Made by a program: the position numbers and the translations under genes. From Nitrospirota bacterium (GTDB lineage: Bacteria > Nitrospirota > Thermodesulfovibrionia > Thermodesulfovibrionales > Dissulfurispiraceae), in the NCBI GenBank assembly GCA_009773415.1, contig WSNO01000001.1, forward strand, positions 54,333 through 118,332: a stretch of 64,000 bases of DNA, given 5' to 3'. The notes beneath the pieces were generated by a model. It was not told the origin of the DNA. It made no database searches and saw only the letters and a program-made list of their open reading frames with translations. Below are positions 14,774 through 26,419 of the stretch, one piece after another. Each line of letters starts with the position of its first letter. Positions within the stretch are counted from its first letter, which is position 1.

Positions 14774-15988
14774 TTACAGATGCCGGTGTACCGGTCCGGA
14801 AAGCTCCTGCAGCGAATATTCAAATTTCGCCGGCTTTCTGCCGAAGCAGATGCCGAGGTTCTCCCAGAGAGCTATGCACTTTACATCCACTTCGCGCCGC
14901 TTGATCAGTTCATCCGTCGGCTGGTAACAGATGGTGCTTCCGTTGACATCGGCAACCGTATTGCCGCTTTTGCCTTCCAACAGCAGATAGACGGCAGCCG
15001 CACCGGTCTTATAGCCGAAATTCACATCATAGGCAGACGATTCACCGCAGCGCACCAGATGCCCCGGCACAACTTCGCGGACCTCCGGAAACTCGTAGAT
15101 TCCGGGAGCATACATACCGGTCTCTTTCATAAACTGTTTGATCTCAGGATCAGCCTTAAGCCTTTTTTCGAGCTGCTGCCTAACATACTTCCCGGAGCCG
15201 GCAAGCTTCTTGTGTCCGAAAGCGTCAGCCGGCACCGACTCATCATACAGCATTTCTCCGCTTGCGTTGGTAAGTCCTTCGGCAACAACGATTATGTATG
15301 TGCCTGCTTTCACGTCGCTTCGCCTCACGCGGTTGACATAGGTGGTACGGGCATCTTGATATACCACGTCGAAATCAACCGGAATCTCGGGAATGAGAAT
15401 GCAGTCCGCCTCCGCTCCGATGCCGCCGCGAAAAGCGGTATGGCCGGAGTAGCGTCCAAAGACCTCTATGACCATGAAGCGGTTATGGCTCAGGCCGGTC
15501 GTCTTGAGGTCGCGGGTAAAGTTCGCAATCCGGTTGACTGCCGAGTCCCCGCCGACACTATAGGACTGAAGGTCAAGATCCATGGTCTTGGGAACGTGGA
15601 TGCACGGAATCCCCTGTGAAGAGAGATCGACGACCACGCTGCCGGTATCATCGCCGCCGCTGATGATCAGGGCATCGATACTGAACTTTTTGAGGCCTTC
15701 CTTGATGCGATCGTATTTATTCGGGTCGTTAATCTTGCTGATTTTCACACGCGAGTGTCCGGCCTCTGACCCTGCAATCGAGGCTTCGATTTTGCTGACC
15801 CGCTCTGCATTCAGCTCGGTCACTTTTTCAAGCTCGACCAGATTGTACAGGCCGGCATACCCGTTGGGAATGACAACCGTTTTTATCCCGAGAAAAAACG
15901 CCTGACGCGAAATGCCCTTGATTACGGCATTCAGACCGCCGCAGTCACCACCGCTTGTGATAACACCGATACATTTAATGGCTGCCAT
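14774..15988 (-). CDS. 6-phosphofructokinase, PPi-dependent type
   Basis: A 404-residue phosphofructokinase-family protein converting fructose 6-phosphate to the 1,6-bisphosphate (reversibly if PPi-dependent). It has GVITSGGDCGGLN at the donor site, GGDDTGS (second Asp where ATP enzymes have Gly) and PKTMDLDL (Lys where ATP enzymes have Gly). The GGDD and PKT pair is the established mark of PPi use. The motif is odd: families normally have PKTIDND, and here it reads M-D-L-D-L, keeping the catalytic Asp. GGGGAGGG precedes ATG 15988. It lies 17 bp after carB and before the terminator, so it is the last gene of the pyrimidine operon. Confidence 0.85.
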   Translation of the reverse strand: MAAIKCIGVITSGGDCGGLNAVIKGISRQAFFLGIKTVVIPNGYAGLYNLVELEKVTELNAERVSKIEASIAGSEAGHSRVKISKINDPNKYDRIKEGLKKFSIDALIISGGDDTGSVVVDLSSQGIPCIHVPKTMDLDLQSYSVGGDSAVNRIANFTRDLKTTGLSHNRFMVIEVFGRYSGHTAFRGGIGAEADCILIPEIPVDFDVVYQDARTTYVNRVRRSDVKAGTYIIVVAEGLTNASGEMLYDESVPADAFGHKKLAGSGKYVRQQLEKRLKADPEIKQFMKETGMYAPGIYEFPEVREVVPGHLVRCGESSAYDVNFGYKTGAAAVYLLLEGKSGNTVADVNGSTICYQPTDELIKRREVDVKCIALWENLGICFGRKPAKFEYSLQELSGPVHRHL

Positions 15989-16005
15989 GCTTCCCTCCCC
16001 GAAAA

Positions 16006-19000
16006 TTATGTGTGTGAAGCAGAATAATCGTTCTGGATACTCGTATGATACTCCTGAATCGACCTGATGCTCAACTGCTTTTTCTGCAGGGACTCGATAG
16101 CCCTGACAACAGCCCGCGCGCTTGACAGGGTTGTCGTATACGGAATTCGGTACTGGAGGGCGCTTCGGCGGATCGAAAACGAGTCCTTCTGCGCCTGCGC
16201 TCCTGAGACCGTATTGATAATAAAGCTGATTTCACGGTTCTTGATGAGGTCGACAATATGCGGACGCCCCTCCGTAACCTTGTTGACGACTTCGACAGCG
16301 ACGCCCTTTTCCGCAAGGTACAAAGCAGTGCCACGTGTGGCGGTCAGCTGAAAGCCGAGCTCGACAAGCATGTTTGCGACATCAACGAACTTCGCCTTGT
16401 CCCGGTTTTTAACACTCAGAAAAATTTTGCCGCTCGTCGGAATGCGGTTAAAACTGGAAGCCTGTGACTTCGCATATGCGAGCCCGAAATCTTCATCAAT
16501 GCCCATAACCTCGCCCGTCGATTTCATTTCAGGACCAAGAATCGTATCGACCCCCGGGAACCGATCAAACGGGAACACCGCTTCCTTGACGGCAACGTGC
16601 CTGATAACGCGTTCTTCGGTATATCCAAGATCCTGTAACGTCGCTCCGCCCATGATTTTCGCCGCCATTTTCGCAAGTTGCACGCCGGTTGCCTTGCCGA
16701 CAAACGGAATCGTCCGGGAAGCGCGCGGATTTACTTCGAGAACATAGATTTCATTGTCCTTCACCGCAAACTGCACGTTCATCAGTCCCCGGACATTCAA
16801 CTCCTTTGCCATGGCCTTCGCCTGGCGCCTGATTTCATCGACAATCGGCTGCGGCAAGGAGTATGGCGGTAATGAACAGGCAGAGTCTCCCGAGTGAATG
16901 CCGGCCTCTTCAATATGCTCCATGACGCCGCCGATAACAGCATCAACACCGTCTGAGATGCAGTCGACATCGACTTCAACGGCATCTTCAAGATACTTGT
17001 CTACAAGAATCGGATGCTCCGGCGACGCCATCACCGCCCGTTCCATATAATTGACAAGCGAGTTTTCATCGTAGACTATCTTCATTTCGCGCCCACCGAG
17101 CACATATGAGGGACGAACCATGACCGGATAGCCGATGCGGCTTGCGGAGGTTACGGCTTCAGCTACCGTCAGGGCGGTGCCGCTTTCAGGCTGTTTCAGG
17201 TTCAGTTTATGCAAAAGCTCCTTAAAGCGCTTTCTGTCTTCAGCGCGATCTATTGAGTCCGGCGATGTGCCGAGAATCTTTACGCCCTCTTTTTCGAGCG
17301 GCACTGCCAGCTTGAGCGGCGTCTGCCCGCCGAACTGCACGATAACGCCAACGGGCTTCTCTTTCTCGATAATGTTGAGGACATTCTCCAGAGTAAGAGG
17401 CTCGAAGTAGAGACGATCCGCAGTGTCATAGTCGGTGCTGACCGTCTCGGGATTGCAGTTGACCATAATGGTTTCATAGCCAATCTCCCTGAGTCCGAAG
17501 ACTGCCTGTACGCAGCAATAGTCGAACTCAATGCCCTGCCCGATCCGATTCGGGCCTGAGCCGAGAATGACGATCTTCTTCCTGTCGGTCGGATTCGCAT
17601 CGCAGGAAAATATGAGACCGGAACTCGAAGACACATTTGCTTCTGTTTTTCCGCCTCCTGATTCCGCACCGCAATATCCATTCTCATACGTCGAATAAAG
17701 GTATGGTGTGTATGCTTCAAATTCGGCTGCACACGTATCGACCAGCTTGAAAACCGGAAGAATGCCCAGTGATCTTCTGAGATTTCTGACTTCTGCCTCG
17801 CTCTTTCCGGTCAGATCTCCTATCCGCTTGTCCGAAAAGCCCGCCTGCTTATACGACCTGAGAGCAGCCATGAGATCAGCATCCTTGCCGGAATGAGCCG
17901 CAATCTCATTCTCCATGTCGATCAACTGCTTCATGTTGTTCAGGAACCACGGATCAATCCAGGTCTGCACATGAACATCTTCAATCGAAAACCCGCGACG
18001 GAATGCTTCGGCAATGTACCAGATACGCTCGGCATTCGGGGTTTTCAGCTTTGCGACAATCTCTTCTTTCGTCAGATGCGGCTGCTTTACCGGATCGAGT
18101 CCGGCCGTGCCGATCTCAAGACTGCGGAGCGCCTTCTGGAGCGACTCCTTGAACGTCCTGCCGATGGACATGACCTCGCCGACCGACTTCATCTGCGTTG
18201 TCAGGGTTGCATCGGCATCAGGAAACTTCTCAAACGTGAAGCGGGGTATCTTCGTGACAACATAGTCGATTGTCGGCTCAAACGACGCCGGCGTTTCTCG
18301 GGTAATATCATTGCGGATTTCATCCAACAGGTATCCGACAGCAAGTTTCGCCGCAATTTTTGCTATCGGGAAGCCGGTTGCCTTGCTGGCGAGCGCTGAA
18401 CTGCGGGAGACGCGCGGGTTCATTTCGACAACCGTCATGCGGCCGTTCTGCGGGTTCAGGGCAAACTGAATGTTCGAACCTCCGGTCTCGACTCCAATCT
18501 CGCGAATGATTGCTATCGAGGCATCGCGCATCATCTGATATTCCTTGTCGGAAAGCGTCTGTGTTGGTGCAACGGTAATCGAATCGCCGGTATGCACGCC
18601 CATGGCATCGAAGTTCTCGATCGAGCAAATGATGACAACATTGTCCGCCATGTCACGCATCACTTCCATCTCATACTCTTTCCACCCGATCACCGACTCC
18701 TCGACCAGAATCTGACACACCGGGCTCAGCTTCAACCCTTTATCGAGCATCTGGGCATATTCTTCAATATTGTATGCAATTCCCCCGCCGGTACCCCCAA
18801 GCGTAAAAGCGGGGCGAAGGATTGCCGGAAATCCGATTTCCTCAATGGCTGCCATGCCTTCAGTCATCGAGGTGACGATCAAGCTTTTAGGCATGTCAAG
18901 GCCAATGCCCTGCATCGCTTTCTTGAAGAGAGCTCGGTCCTCGGCTTTCCTGATCGCAGGCAATTTCGCGCCGATGAGCTCAACCTGATATTTGTCGAGA

Positions 19001-19320
19001 ATGCCCGCCTCAGAAAGATTCACTGCAAGATTGAGCGCGGTCTGGCCGCCCATGGTTGGCAAGAGCGCGTCCGGCCGCTCTTTTTTGATTATCAACTCCA
19101 GAACTTCGACAGACAGCGGTTCGATATAGGTAACATCGGCGGTGTCCGGATCGGTCATGATGGTAGCCGGATTGGAATTGACCAGAACGACCTCATACCC
19201 TTCCTCACGAAGTGCCTTGCATGCCTGGGTACCGGAGTAGTCGAACTCGCATGCCTGACCGATAACAATCGGCCCGGAGCCTATTAAAAGTATTTTTTTG
19301 ATGTCTGTTCTCTTTGGCAT
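16006..19320 (-). CDS. carB: Carbamoyl-phosphate synthase large subunit
   Basis: The 1104-residue ATP-using synthetase subunit that makes carbamoyl phosphate from bicarbonate, ammonia (delivered by CarA) and two ATP, feeding pyrimidine and arginine synthesis. It has two homologous ATP-grasp halves: the first opens [17 protein letters not shown] and the second [15 protein letters not shown] (about 580). A C-terminal allosteric (MGS-like) domain begins near 950. An insertion with Gly/Ser-rich sequence ([18 protein letters not shown], about 550-567) separates the halves and makes it slightly longer than typical (about 1070). GGGGAGAG precedes ATG 19320. A 94-bp gap separates it from carA. Confidence 0.97.
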   Translation of the reverse strand: MPKRTDIKKILLIGSGPIVIGQACEFDYSGTQACKALREEGYEVVLVNSNPATIMTDPDTADVTYIEPLSVEVLELIIKKERPDALLPTMGGQTALNLAVNLSEAGILDKYQVELIGAKLPAIRKAEDRALFKKAMQGIGLDMPKSLIVTSMTEGMAAIEEIGFPAILRPAFTLGGTGGGIAYNIEEYAQMLDKGLKLSPVCQILVEESVIGWKEYEMEVMRDMADNVVIICSIENFDAMGVHTGDSITVAPTQTLSDKEYQMMRDASIAIIREIGVETGGSNIQFALNPQNGRMTVVEMNPRVSRSSALASKATGFPIAKIAAKLAVGYLLDEIRNDITRETPASFEPTIDYVVTKIPRFTFEKFPDADATLTTQMKSVGEVMSIGRTFKESLQKALRSLEIGTAGLDPVKQPHLTKEEIVAKLKTPNAERIWYIAEAFRRGFSIEDVHVQTWIDPWFLNNMKQLIDMENEIAAHSGKDADLMAALRSYKQAGFSDKRIGDLTGKSEAEVRNLRRSLGILPVFKLVDTCAAEFEAYTPYLYSTYENGYCGAESGGGKTEANVSSSSGLIFSCDANPTDRKKIVILGSGPNRIGQGIEFDYCCVQAVFGLREIGYETIMVNCNPETVSTDYDTADRLYFEPLTLENVLNIIEKEKPVGVIVQFGGQTPLKLAVPLEKEGVKILGTSPDSIDRAEDRKRFKELLHKLNLKQPESGTALTVAEAVTSASRIGYPVMVRPSYVLGGREMKIVYDENSLVNYMERAVMASPEHPILVDKYLEDAVEVDVDCISDGVDAVIGGVMEHIEEAGIHSGDSACSLPPYSLPQPIVDEIRRQAKAMAKELNVRGLMNVQFAVKDNEIYVLEVNPRASRTIPFVGKATGVQLAKMAAKIMGGATLQDLGYTEERVIRHVAVKEAVFPFDRFPGVDTILGPEMKSTGEVMGIDEDFGLAYAKSQASSFNRIPTSGKIFLSVKNRDKAKFVDVANMLVELGFQLTATRGTALYLAEKGVAVEVVNKVTEGRPHIVDLIKNREISFIINTVSGAQAQKDSFSIRRSALQYRIPYTTTLSSARAVVRAIESLQKKQLSIRSIQEYHTSIQNDYSASHT

Positions 19321-19414
19321 TCTCTCCCCATATTGCTGTAATTTATCCTTGGGTCAGCGGACCGTCGTCTTTCAACAGCGGCTTCTGTTTCCACAAACTG
19401 AATCCTGCCCTTCC

Positions 19415-20536
19415 TCACCCAGTCGCCTTCATCATCCGCACAAAACGGCTGAAGATATGTGTTGAATCATTCGGCCCCGGTCCTGCTTCAGGATGATGCT
19501 GGACCGACATAACCGGCAGTTCTGTGTGCTGCATGCCTTCCTCGGAACCGTCATAGAGGTTTCTGTGCGTAAGCCGCACCTGTCCCCTCAGGCTTCCAAC
19601 ATCTACACAGTAGTTATGATTCTGCGACGTAATCTCGACCCGCCCGCTCACCAGATCCTTCACAGGGTGGTTGCCGCCATGGTGGCCGAACTTCAGTTTG
19701 TACGTACGGCCACCCATCGCAAGGCCAAGAATCTGGTGGCCGAGACAGATGCCGAAAATAGGTTTCTTGTTCAGAAGCTTTTGTGCAGTCGCGATGCCAT
19801 AAGTAACCGTTACCGGGTCGCCCGGACCATTGCTCAGCAAAATGCCGTCCGGATTCATTTCGAGCACCTCTTCAGCCGGTGTCTGAGCTGGAACGACTGC
19901 AACCTCAAATCCGGCAGTGACGAGGTTTCTCAGGATGTTGAACTTGACGCCGAAATCATAGACCACCACCATGAGCTTCTTCTCATGCGTTATCGTTTCG
20001 GTCCTGCACCACTGCCAGCAGCCTTCGGTCCATGCATACTGCTTGGCGGTCGTGACTTCCCGGACAAAATCAAATGCGGAAATGCCCGGATGCGCTGTCA
20101 CTTTCGCCAGAAGACTCTTCGGGTCAGAATCAATCGTCGAGAGAATGCCCATCTGGGCGCCATGCGTACGCAGATGCTTTGTCAGGGCGCGCGTATCGAT
20201 CCACTCGATGCCGGGAATGTTGTTTTCAACAAGGTAAGAGCCGAGCGACTGCACAGCGCGCCAGTTGCTGTAGCAGTCCTGGTATTCGGCAACGACAAAC
20301 CCTTCAACCTTCGGTCCGCTCAGCGATTCGACATCTTCCGGCACGATGCCGTAATTGCCGATTTGGGGATACGTCATAGTCACGATCTGTCCGCGGTATG
20401 ACGGGTCCGTCAGAATTTCCTGATAACCGGTCATTGAGGTATTGAAGACGACTTCACCGATACGTTCGGCATCAGCGCCGAAACTTCTGCCCTCAAAGAC
20501 CGTTCCGTCATGCAGGACGAGCAATGCTTTCTTCAT
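19415..20536 (-). CDS. carA: Carbamoyl-phosphate synthase small (glutaminase) subunit
   Basis: A 373-residue glutamine amidotransferase subunit that hydrolyses glutamine and channels ammonia to CarB. It has the N-terminal CPSase small-chain domain ([21 protein letters not shown]) and a class I amidotransferase domain with nucleophile motif [10 protein letters not shown] and the His-Glu end of the triad in [16 protein letters not shown] precedes ATG 20536. It sits between pyrC and carB in the PyrR-controlled operon. Confidence 0.97.
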   Translation of the reverse strand: MKKALLVLHDGTVFEGRSFGADAERIGEVVFNTSMTGYQEILTDPSYRGQIVTMTYPQIGNYGIVPEDVESLSGPKVEGFVVAEYQDCYSNWRAVQSLGSYLVENNIPGIEWIDTRALTKHLRTHGAQMGILSTIDSDPKSLLAKVTAHPGISAFDFVREVTTAKQYAWTEGCWQWCRTETITHEKKLMVVVYDFGVKFNILRNLVTAGFEVAVVPAQTPAEEVLEMNPDGILLSNGPGDPVTVTYGIATAQKLLNKKPIFGICLGHQILGLAMGGRTYKLKFGHHGGNHPVKDLVSGRVEITSQNHNYCVDVGSLRGQVRLTHRNLYDGSEEGMQHTELPVMSVQHHPEAGPGPNDSTHIFSRFVRMMKATG

Positions 20537-20557
20537 TCAGCCTCCAAAAAACTGCGC

Positions 20558-21862
20558 TTACAGAGAATAAGCGATATTTCCTCCAACAATAGTCATAACC
20601 GGCAGCCCCTGCACCGTCATTCCATGAAACGGGGTATTCCTGCCCTTTGAAATCAGCTGCTGACTATCAACTGTCCAGCACGGCTTCGGGTCAAACACCG
20701 TAACGTCCGCGGGAGCGCCCGCGGAAAGCGTTCCGAGCGGAAGTCCCAGAATCCGCGCTGGTGCGCACGACATCGCTGCAATAAGCTGCGACATGGTGAG
20801 CACACCGTCGCGCACCAGCTGCAGGCTGAGCGCAAGCGCAGTCTCAAGCCCCGAGATACCGCTCATTGCCTTGTCGAACTCCACCAGTTTGTCATCGCGA
20901 TGATGCGGCGCATGGTCGGTTGCAATCGCATCAATCGTACCGTCGGCAAGGCCGGCTTTCATTGCCGCAACATCTTCATCGCTCCGGAGCGGCGGGTTCA
21001 CCCGGGCGGCGGTATTGAATCCTGCAACCGCCATATCGGTAAGGGTAAAGTAGTGAGGACAGGTTTCCGCAGTAATGTTCACGCCATCCTTTTTTGCCCG
21101 GCGGATCAGCTCAACACTGCCCTTCGCCGACACATGAGCAATATGAACTTTGCCTCCCGTCATCTGAGCCAGAATAATATCCCGCGCAACGATGACCTCC
21201 TCAGCCGCAGCAGGAATTCCCCGCAAGCCGAAATGGGCAGAAGCAGAGCCCTCGTTCATTACACCATCTTCCGCAAGCACACTATCTTCGGCATGAGAAA
21301 TCAGTATAGATCCGAATGCCTTCGCATATTCGAGCGCCCGGCGCATAATCAGACTGTTCATTACCGTTTTGCCGTCATCAGAGAAGCCGACGCAGCCGGC
21401 ATCGTGCATGCAGCCAATTTCTGCAAGCTCCTCCCCCCTCTGTCCCTTCGTAATCGAGCCGATAGGGAATACGCGGCATACAGCAGTCTCTGCCGCCCGG
21501 TTGAGTATAAAACCCGTAACAACATGGCTGTCATTCACCGGCGAAGTGTTCGGCATGCAGCAGACAGATGTAAAGCCGCCCTTTACCGCAGCTTTCGTGC
21601 CGGTTTCAATCGTTTCCTTGTGTTCAAAGCCGGGCTCACGAAGATGCACGTGCATGTCGATGAACCCGGGCACAACATACATCCCGGCGGCATCGAACAC
21701 GTGCGCTTCCCCGGGTGCGGGCCTCGCCTTTGTCCTGCTCTTTGCGGAGCTGACATCGACCGAGACGATCGTTCCGTCTTCGACAAGAATATCGCCCGGT
21801 CCGTCGAGATTCTGCGATGGATCAACAATGTGACCGTTTTGAATATACAGTTTCTTAGGCAT
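20558..21862 (-). CDS. pyrC: Dihydroorotase
   Basis: A 434-residue type I dihydroorotase, the zinc amidohydrolase that cyclises N-carbamoyl-aspartate. It shows the metal motif HVHLREPG, the carboxylated-lysine region, TAETCPHYF, and ATDHAPHH with the catalytic Asp. The start is ATG 21862, eight bases after GGAGG; an upstream in-frame GTG (21871) overlaps the ribosome-binding region and is rejected. The start overlaps the pyrB stop by 8 bp, so the two are translationally coupled. Confidence 0.96.
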   Translation of the reverse strand: MPKKLYIQNGHIVDPSQNLDGPGDILVEDGTIVSVDVSSAKSRTKARPAPGEAHVFDAAGMYVVPGFIDMHVHLREPGFEHKETIETGTKAAVKGGFTSVCCMPNTSPVNDSHVVTGFILNRAAETAVCRVFPIGSITKGQRGEELAEIGCMHDAGCVGFSDDGKTVMNSLIMRRALEYAKAFGSILISHAEDSVLAEDGVMNEGSASAHFGLRGIPAAAEEVIVARDIILAQMTGGKVHIAHVSAKGSVELIRRAKKDGVNITAETCPHYFTLTDMAVAGFNTAARVNPPLRSDEDVAAMKAGLADGTIDAIATDHAPHHRDDKLVEFDKAMSGISGLETALALSLQLVRDGVLTMSQLIAAMSCAPARILGLPLGTLSAGAPADVTVFDPKPCWTVDSQQLISKGRNTPFHGMTVQGLPVMTIVGGNIAYSL

Positions 21863-22775
21863 GGTACTCACCTCCGCTCAGGTGGTACAGAACCGACATG
21901 CGCACCGCAAGGCCATTGGTTACCTGCTGCAGGATGACGTTCTGCGGGCCGTCTGCAACATCGGACGAAATCTCGATGCCGCGGTTCATCGGACCGGGAT
22001 GCATCACTATCGCATCTTTCCTTGCACGTGCGAGCCGCTCTTTCGTCAGTCCCCAGTGGCTGAAATAATCGGCCGTCGTCGGAAAAAAGCTCTTGTTCAT
22101 CCGTTCCATTTGAATGCGAAGCATGATAATCACATCGACGCCCGTCAAGCCCTCTTCAAGAGAATAATACATTCTGACGCCGGGAGGCGGCTGCGGGGGG
22201 AGCAGCGTCGGCGGGCCGACAAAGCGGACCTGTGAGCCGAGCATGAGCAGGCCGATCATGTCGGAGCGGGCAACGCGACTATGGATGATGTCGCCCACAA
22301 TTGCAACCTCAAGCCCTTCAAACGAACCCTTGTGATCGCGGATTGTGAACGCATCAAGCAATGCCTGCGTCGGATGTTCATTCATGCCGTCTCCAGCGTT
22401 GATGACCGAAACATCCATATGCTCGGCTATAAAATTCGGCACGCCGGAAGACGCGTGGCGGACAACAACAAAATCCACCCCGTAGGCCTCAATATTTTTA
22501 ATCGTGTCGAACAGGGACTCTCCTTTTGTCACGCTGCTTGAGGAAACCGCAAAGTTCACAACGTCGGTGCTGAGCCGTTTCTCGGCAATTTCAAACGACG
22601 TGCGGGTGCGGGTGGATGGCTCATAAAACAGGTTTACCACGGTCTTTCCCCGGAGCGCCGGGACCTTCTTGATATCACGCTTCAGGACATCCTTGAACGA
22701 TGACGCAGTGTCGAGAATCTGATGGATGTCCGCCCTGCTCAGATCCCGCATGCTGATAAGGTGTTTCAGGTTCAT
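21855..22775 (-). CDS. pyrB: Aspartate carbamoyltransferase catalytic subunit
   Basis: A 306-residue enzyme condensing carbamoyl phosphate with aspartate. It has the carbamoyl-phosphate loop [24 protein letters not shown] and the aspartate-binding [15 protein letters not shown] precedes ATG 22775, 4 bp after pyrR. No pyrI regulatory subunit is present, consistent with control by PyrR attenuation instead of allostery. Confidence 0.97.
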   Translation of the reverse strand: MNLKHLISMRDLSRADIHQILDTASSFKDVLKRDIKKVPALRGKTVVNLFYEPSTRTRTSFEIAEKRLSTDVVNFAVSSSSVTKGESLFDTIKNIEAYGVDFVVVRHASSGVPNFIAEHMDVSVINAGDGMNEHPTQALLDAFTIRDHKGSFEGLEVAIVGDIIHSRVARSDMIGLLMLGSQVRFVGPPTLLPPQPPPGVRMYYSLEEGLTGVDVIIMLRIQMERMNKSFFPTTADYFSHWGLTKERLARARKDAIVMHPGPMNRGIEISSDVADGPQNVILQQVTNGLAVRMSVLYHLSGGEYHA

Positions 22776-22779
22776 GGTC

Positions 22780-23370
<591 letters not shown>

Positions 23371-23392
23371 TTATTGACAGCGTTCACCGAAT

Positions 23393-23424
23393 CTCCTCAC
23401 CTTGCCAGCCTCACAGGGCTCATC
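23393..23424 (-). promoter_or_regulatory. PyrR-binding RNA element
   Basis: The leader contains CCUGUGAGGCUGGCAAGG, closely matching the known PyrR recognition loop (CCAGAGAGGCUGRCAAGG type). It sits between the promoter and the attenuator hairpin, as in Gram-positive and Thermus pyr leaders. Confidence 0.85.
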
Positions 23425-23439
23425 GTTAAAGGTAGGAAT

Positions 23440-23469
23440 AAGATATCACAGGTCGGCAGGCAATTGCAA
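23440..23469 (-). promoter_or_regulatory. Promoter of pyr operon
   Basis: TTGCAA (23469-23464), an 18-bp spacer and extended -10 TGATATCTT (TATCTT 23445-23440). Transcription would start near 23433, upstream of the PyrR element. Confidence 0.55.
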
Positions 23470-23580
23470 AAAAAACGGGAGAAAAGCTCTGCAGCGGCTA
23501 TTTAGCTGTGATGCAGATATATTATGAAAATAACTTGAAAGAGATGCCCGGGAATCGGCCCTGCTATGGAAAAGACTGAA

Positions 23581-24180
23581 CTATTGCCCGTCGGGCTTCT
23601 TCGGATATCCTTCAGCCAGGATGGGACAACGGATGGCATCAAATGCATACAGGATGCGGCGTTCCTTGTCGCACTTTTCTTCCGGATAGCATGAAACAGT
23701 CATGGAGGCAAGCACGCGAATCATCTCTTCCCGAGAAGGAATGTCTTCCAGCCTGCCTTCGCTTACCGAGCCGTCAAGTCCGCTGATAAGGCGGATATCA
23801 GCTCCGTCGGTCACCAATGCGAAAGGAATCGGCTTTCCTGCCCCCACTCTGCAAAAAGCTACCGCATGGCGGTCCCATGAGACAAGCGAACTCATCGAAC
23901 ACTTCACAAAAAGAGCCGGCTTATCATCAATGACCACGAGAATATCGGCGGGTGTCTGAAACGTCTTTCCGTCGGCAAGAGTTAGTTCAGCGGTATGATT
24001 TATTCTGAGGTCTGCAGGAAGGTAGCCCTTCGTAGTGAGAAGAAAATCAACGACAACGGCCTGCACCTGCGTGAGCGCCTGCTTCTCGATGAGGCTGTCC
24101 ATAAACTCCCGCTTGCCGAGCAGTTCCTGCCGCTCTTCCGGCGATTCCGGCGCTTTCCCGAGGTCGAAATATTCCGCCAT
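23581..24180 (-). CDS. HSDR_N-like (type I restriction R N-terminal fold) protein
   Basis: A 199-residue cytoplasmic protein resembling the small stand-alone HSDR_N domain: VVDFLLTTKGYLPADLRIN, then an acidic PADILVVIDDKPALFVKC stretch where the PD-(D/E)xK nuclease core would lie, and RHAVAFCR. The residues fit a degenerate nuclease fold (PAD...V-K). No helicase or methylase partner is nearby, so it is not a working restriction system. It follows the DUF2155 gene by 5 bp. Confidence 0.6.
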   Translation of the reverse strand: MAEYFDLGKAPESPEERQELLGKREFMDSLIEKQALTQVQAVVVDFLLTTKGYLPADLRINHTAELTLADGKTFQTPADILVVIDDKPALFVKCSMSSLVSWDRHAVAFCRVGAGKPIPFALVTDGADIRLISGLDGSVSEGRLEDIPSREEMIRVLASMTVSCYPEEKCDKERRILYAFDAIRCPILAEGYPKKPDGQ

Positions 24181-24185
24181 GCCGC

Positions 24186-24773
24186 CTACTTCACGCCGTC
24201 CTTCAGCAGCAAGCCGTACTTCTGATGCTCAAACGGGTGCACGTCCGGCATCTTTGCGAAGATCCATCCCTTGTGCACGAGCCTGCCCTGCTCATAAATC
24301 TCCAGGCGTACAGCAGGCTGTTTCGGCTCATTGCTGCGAGAGGTAATCTCACCGCCGGCCATGGTGAAGTCAGGAAGAAACTCTCCGACCTTTATCGTAA
24401 GCGGCGTTCCTGCAATGCTCATTTCCGCGCCAAGAGATGCAACTATGTCTTTCTTTGCACCGGTAGCTTTCTCGACAAGCTGCAGGCGAACTTTAGACCA
24501 GCTTTTCCTGACCGCATCGGGGACGACAATTCTTTTTTCGCTCTTCTCTATGGCGGCTCCGTGCGGGGAGCCCGTCATGGGACCGGCGCTCTTTTCCACG
24601 GGAGGATGCGACGCCGGCATTTGCGGCTGCTGAGCCGGTTGAGCGGGCTGAGAAGGCTGCTGTTGCGGTACTGCTGCGGTTCGCGGGATAATCTGTTCTT
24701 CCTTTTTGTCTGAACACGCAACGCCAGACGCCACAAGTGCTGCGGCAAGAAGGAGGAGCAATGCTTTTTTCAT
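24186..24773 (-). CDS. DUF2155 domain lipoprotein
   Basis: A 195-residue exported protein. A signal peptide ends in the lipobox-like SGVAC (C20; Gly at -3 is atypical). A Pro/Gln-rich linker (about 32-65) follows, then the DUF2155 domain (about 80-190) with KIVGEFLPDF-type and GWIFAKMPDVHPFEH motifs. DUF2155 is found in alphaproteobacteria and related diderms without a known function. AGGGGG precedes ATG 24773. First gene of a two-gene unit with the HSDR_N-like gene. Confidence 0.8.
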   Translation of the reverse strand: MKKALLLLLAAALVASGVACSDKKEEQIIPRTAAVPQQQPSQPAQPAQQPQMPASHPPVEKSAGPMTGSPHGAAIEKSEKRIVVPDAVRKSWSKVRLQLVEKATGAKKDIVASLGAEMSIAGTPLTIKVGEFLPDFTMAGGEITSRSNEPKQPAVRLEIYEQGRLVHKGWIFAKMPDVHPFEHQKYGLLLKDGVK

Positions 24774-24810
24774 GGAAGCCCCCTGATTGATGTAACGTTG
24801 TGAAAAAAAA

Positions 24811-24902
24811 TGGCGGAGAGGCAGGGATTTGAACCCTGGGTAGGGTGTTACCCCTACAACCGCTTAGCAGGCGGCTGCCTTCGACCACTCGGCCACCTCT
24901 CC
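24811..24902 (-). tRNA. tRNA-Ser (GCT)
   Basis: Minus strand GGAGAGGTGGCCGAGTGGTC pairs its 7-bp acceptor stem with CCTCTCC. Anticodon loop CTGCTAA gives anticodon GCT (serine, AGC/AGU codons). The long variable arm expected for tRNA-Ser is present, the T-loop is GGTTCAAATCC, and the discriminator G is followed by an encoded CCA (24813-24811). Confidence 0.97.
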
Positions 24903-24998
24903 AAGAGCCTTTTATACTATCAGCCGGCCGGCGCTCTTGTAAAGCCGTTTAGAAACGTCATGAGACAAAATCAGGTTTTTCAGGCTCAACGGCGTATA

Positions 24999-25007
24999 TG
25001 CTAAAAT
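24999..25007 (+). promoter_or_regulatory. Extended -10 promoter of tilS
   Basis: TGCTAAAAT ends 9 bases before the tilS ATG. No Shine-Dalgarno sequence lies between, so the transcript leader is predicted to be 2-3 bases. The -35 is weak. Confidence 0.5.
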
Positions 25008-25016
25008 GAACACACT

Positions 25017-26405
25017 ATGCATATACTGGATAAAGTGAAACTGACTCTGCAAAAACATGACATGCTCCATGCCGGAGAGCATGTTCTCGTCGGGCTTTCG
25101 GGCGGCGCCGACTCGGTCTGCCTGCTCACGGTTCTTGACCGCCTGAAGCCGGAAATGAATCTTCGGATTACGGCTGCATATCTCGACCACGGATTGAGAC
25201 CTGAGGAAACGCCTCAGGAAACCGATTTTTGCCGGGACCTCTGCGGCGCATTCGACATTGCGTTTCATGTGCAAAAGCTCAATGTCCGTGCCCATGCAAA
25301 GGCCGAAAAGCTGAGCACGCAGGAGAGCGCCCGCGAACTCCGCTACCGCGCCTTGCAGGACATTGCCGCACTGGTCGGCGCGCATCGAATCGCTATCGGT
25401 CATCATGCGGACGACCAGGCGGAGACAATTCTGATGCGGCTTTTTCGCGGAACCGGGCCGTCCGGAATGGCCGGAATCCGTCCGGTGCGAAAAAATATAA
25501 TCCGTCCCCTGATAGATATCGAACGCAAGCATATTGAGGCATTCCTTGATGCTGAAGGCATCGCCTTTATGGTCGACTCATCGAATCTCCGGGATGATTA
25601 CATGCGCAACAAGCTTCGTCATCACATCATGCCTGCCATAAAAAAGCTGAACTGCGATGTAATAAAAACAATGAGCAGAACCGCGGAGATATGTCGCGAC
25701 GAGGAGCGGTACTTTGAAGTTCAGGTGACAAAAACCCTGATGAAGCTGATTACCAGGAAGACGGACACCGCTATTGAACTTTTCTTGTCACCCCTGGAAG
25801 CGATGGATAAGGTGATATTGCGCCGAGTCCTCCGCCGGGCGCTTGATGAAACAAGGGGGCTGCGCGAGATCGGGCTTGTCCATATTGAAGAAATTATGCG
25901 CCTTATCCGTTCGGGCGCTGCCGGTGACCGGAGCTATCTTCCCGGCGGCCGCAGAGCCATCAGGAAATACGCAACAATGCTTATTACGTCCGACATTCCG
26001 CAGACCATCGAACCAGTAGCGTTCGATAGTTCGCGGAGCCTGCCGATTCCGCAGGCGGGCATTGTTTTGCTTCCCCGCCTGATTGCACGTCAGCAGTGGG
26101 ACGGCTCGTTCGGCGATGCCAAAACGTCGGCTGTATTTGATGCAGGCAAGTTGACCCTGCCGCTTACGGTACGCTCGCGGGTTGCGGGCGATTTCTTTTA
26201 TCCCTTCGGATTTGGAAAACGCAAAAAACTGCAGGACTTTTTTGTAGACGAAAAGGTTGCCCGCGACGAACGTGATGCTGTGCCGTTGCTGCTGAGCGGT
26301 GATGCGATTGCCTGGGTGGCCGGGTATCGCATTGATGCGCGGTATGCTGTGGGCGAAGCGACCGAAAGTCTGCTGCAGATCCTTATCAAACCATTGCAAA
26401 TTTGA
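25017..26405 (+). CDS. tilS: tRNA(Ile)-lysidine synthase
   Basis: TilS modifies C34 of the CAU-anticodon tRNA-Ile to lysidine with ATP and lysine. The 462-residue product has the N-type ATP pyrophosphatase loop GLSGGADS (26-33), HHADDQAETILMRLFRG, and the tRNA-binding C-terminal domains (TilS substrate-binding and C-terminal TilS_C). ATG 25017 lacks a ribosome-binding site. The stop codon lies 15 bp before the protease start, which suggests co-transcription. Confidence 0.95.
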   Translation: MHILDKVKLTLQKHDMLHAGEHVLVGLSGGADSVCLLTVLDRLKPEMNLRITAAYLDHGLRPEETPQETDFCRDLCGAFDIAFHVQKLNVRAHAKAEKLSTQESARELRYRALQDIAALVGAHRIAIGHHADDQAETILMRLFRGTGPSGMAGIRPVRKNIIRPLIDIERKHIEAFLDAEGIAFMVDSSNLRDDYMRNKLRHHIMPAIKKLNCDVIKTMSRTAEICRDEERYFEVQVTKTLMKLITRKTDTAIELFLSPLEAMDKVILRRVLRRALDETRGLREIGLVHIEEIMRLIRSGAAGDRSYLPGGRRAIRKYATMLITSDIPQTIEPVAFDSSRSLPIPQAGIVLLPRLIARQQWDGSFGDAKTSAVFDAGKLTLPLTVRSRVAGDFFYPFGFGKRKKLQDFFVDEKVARDERDAVPLLLSGDAIAWVAGYRIDARYAVGEATESLLQILIKPLQI

Positions 26406-26419
26406 CTTCTGGAGGTACA

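Noticed and set aside
23581..24180. Type I restriction enzyme
   Set aside because: Only a stand-alone HSDR_N-like domain without helicase, methylase or specificity genes.
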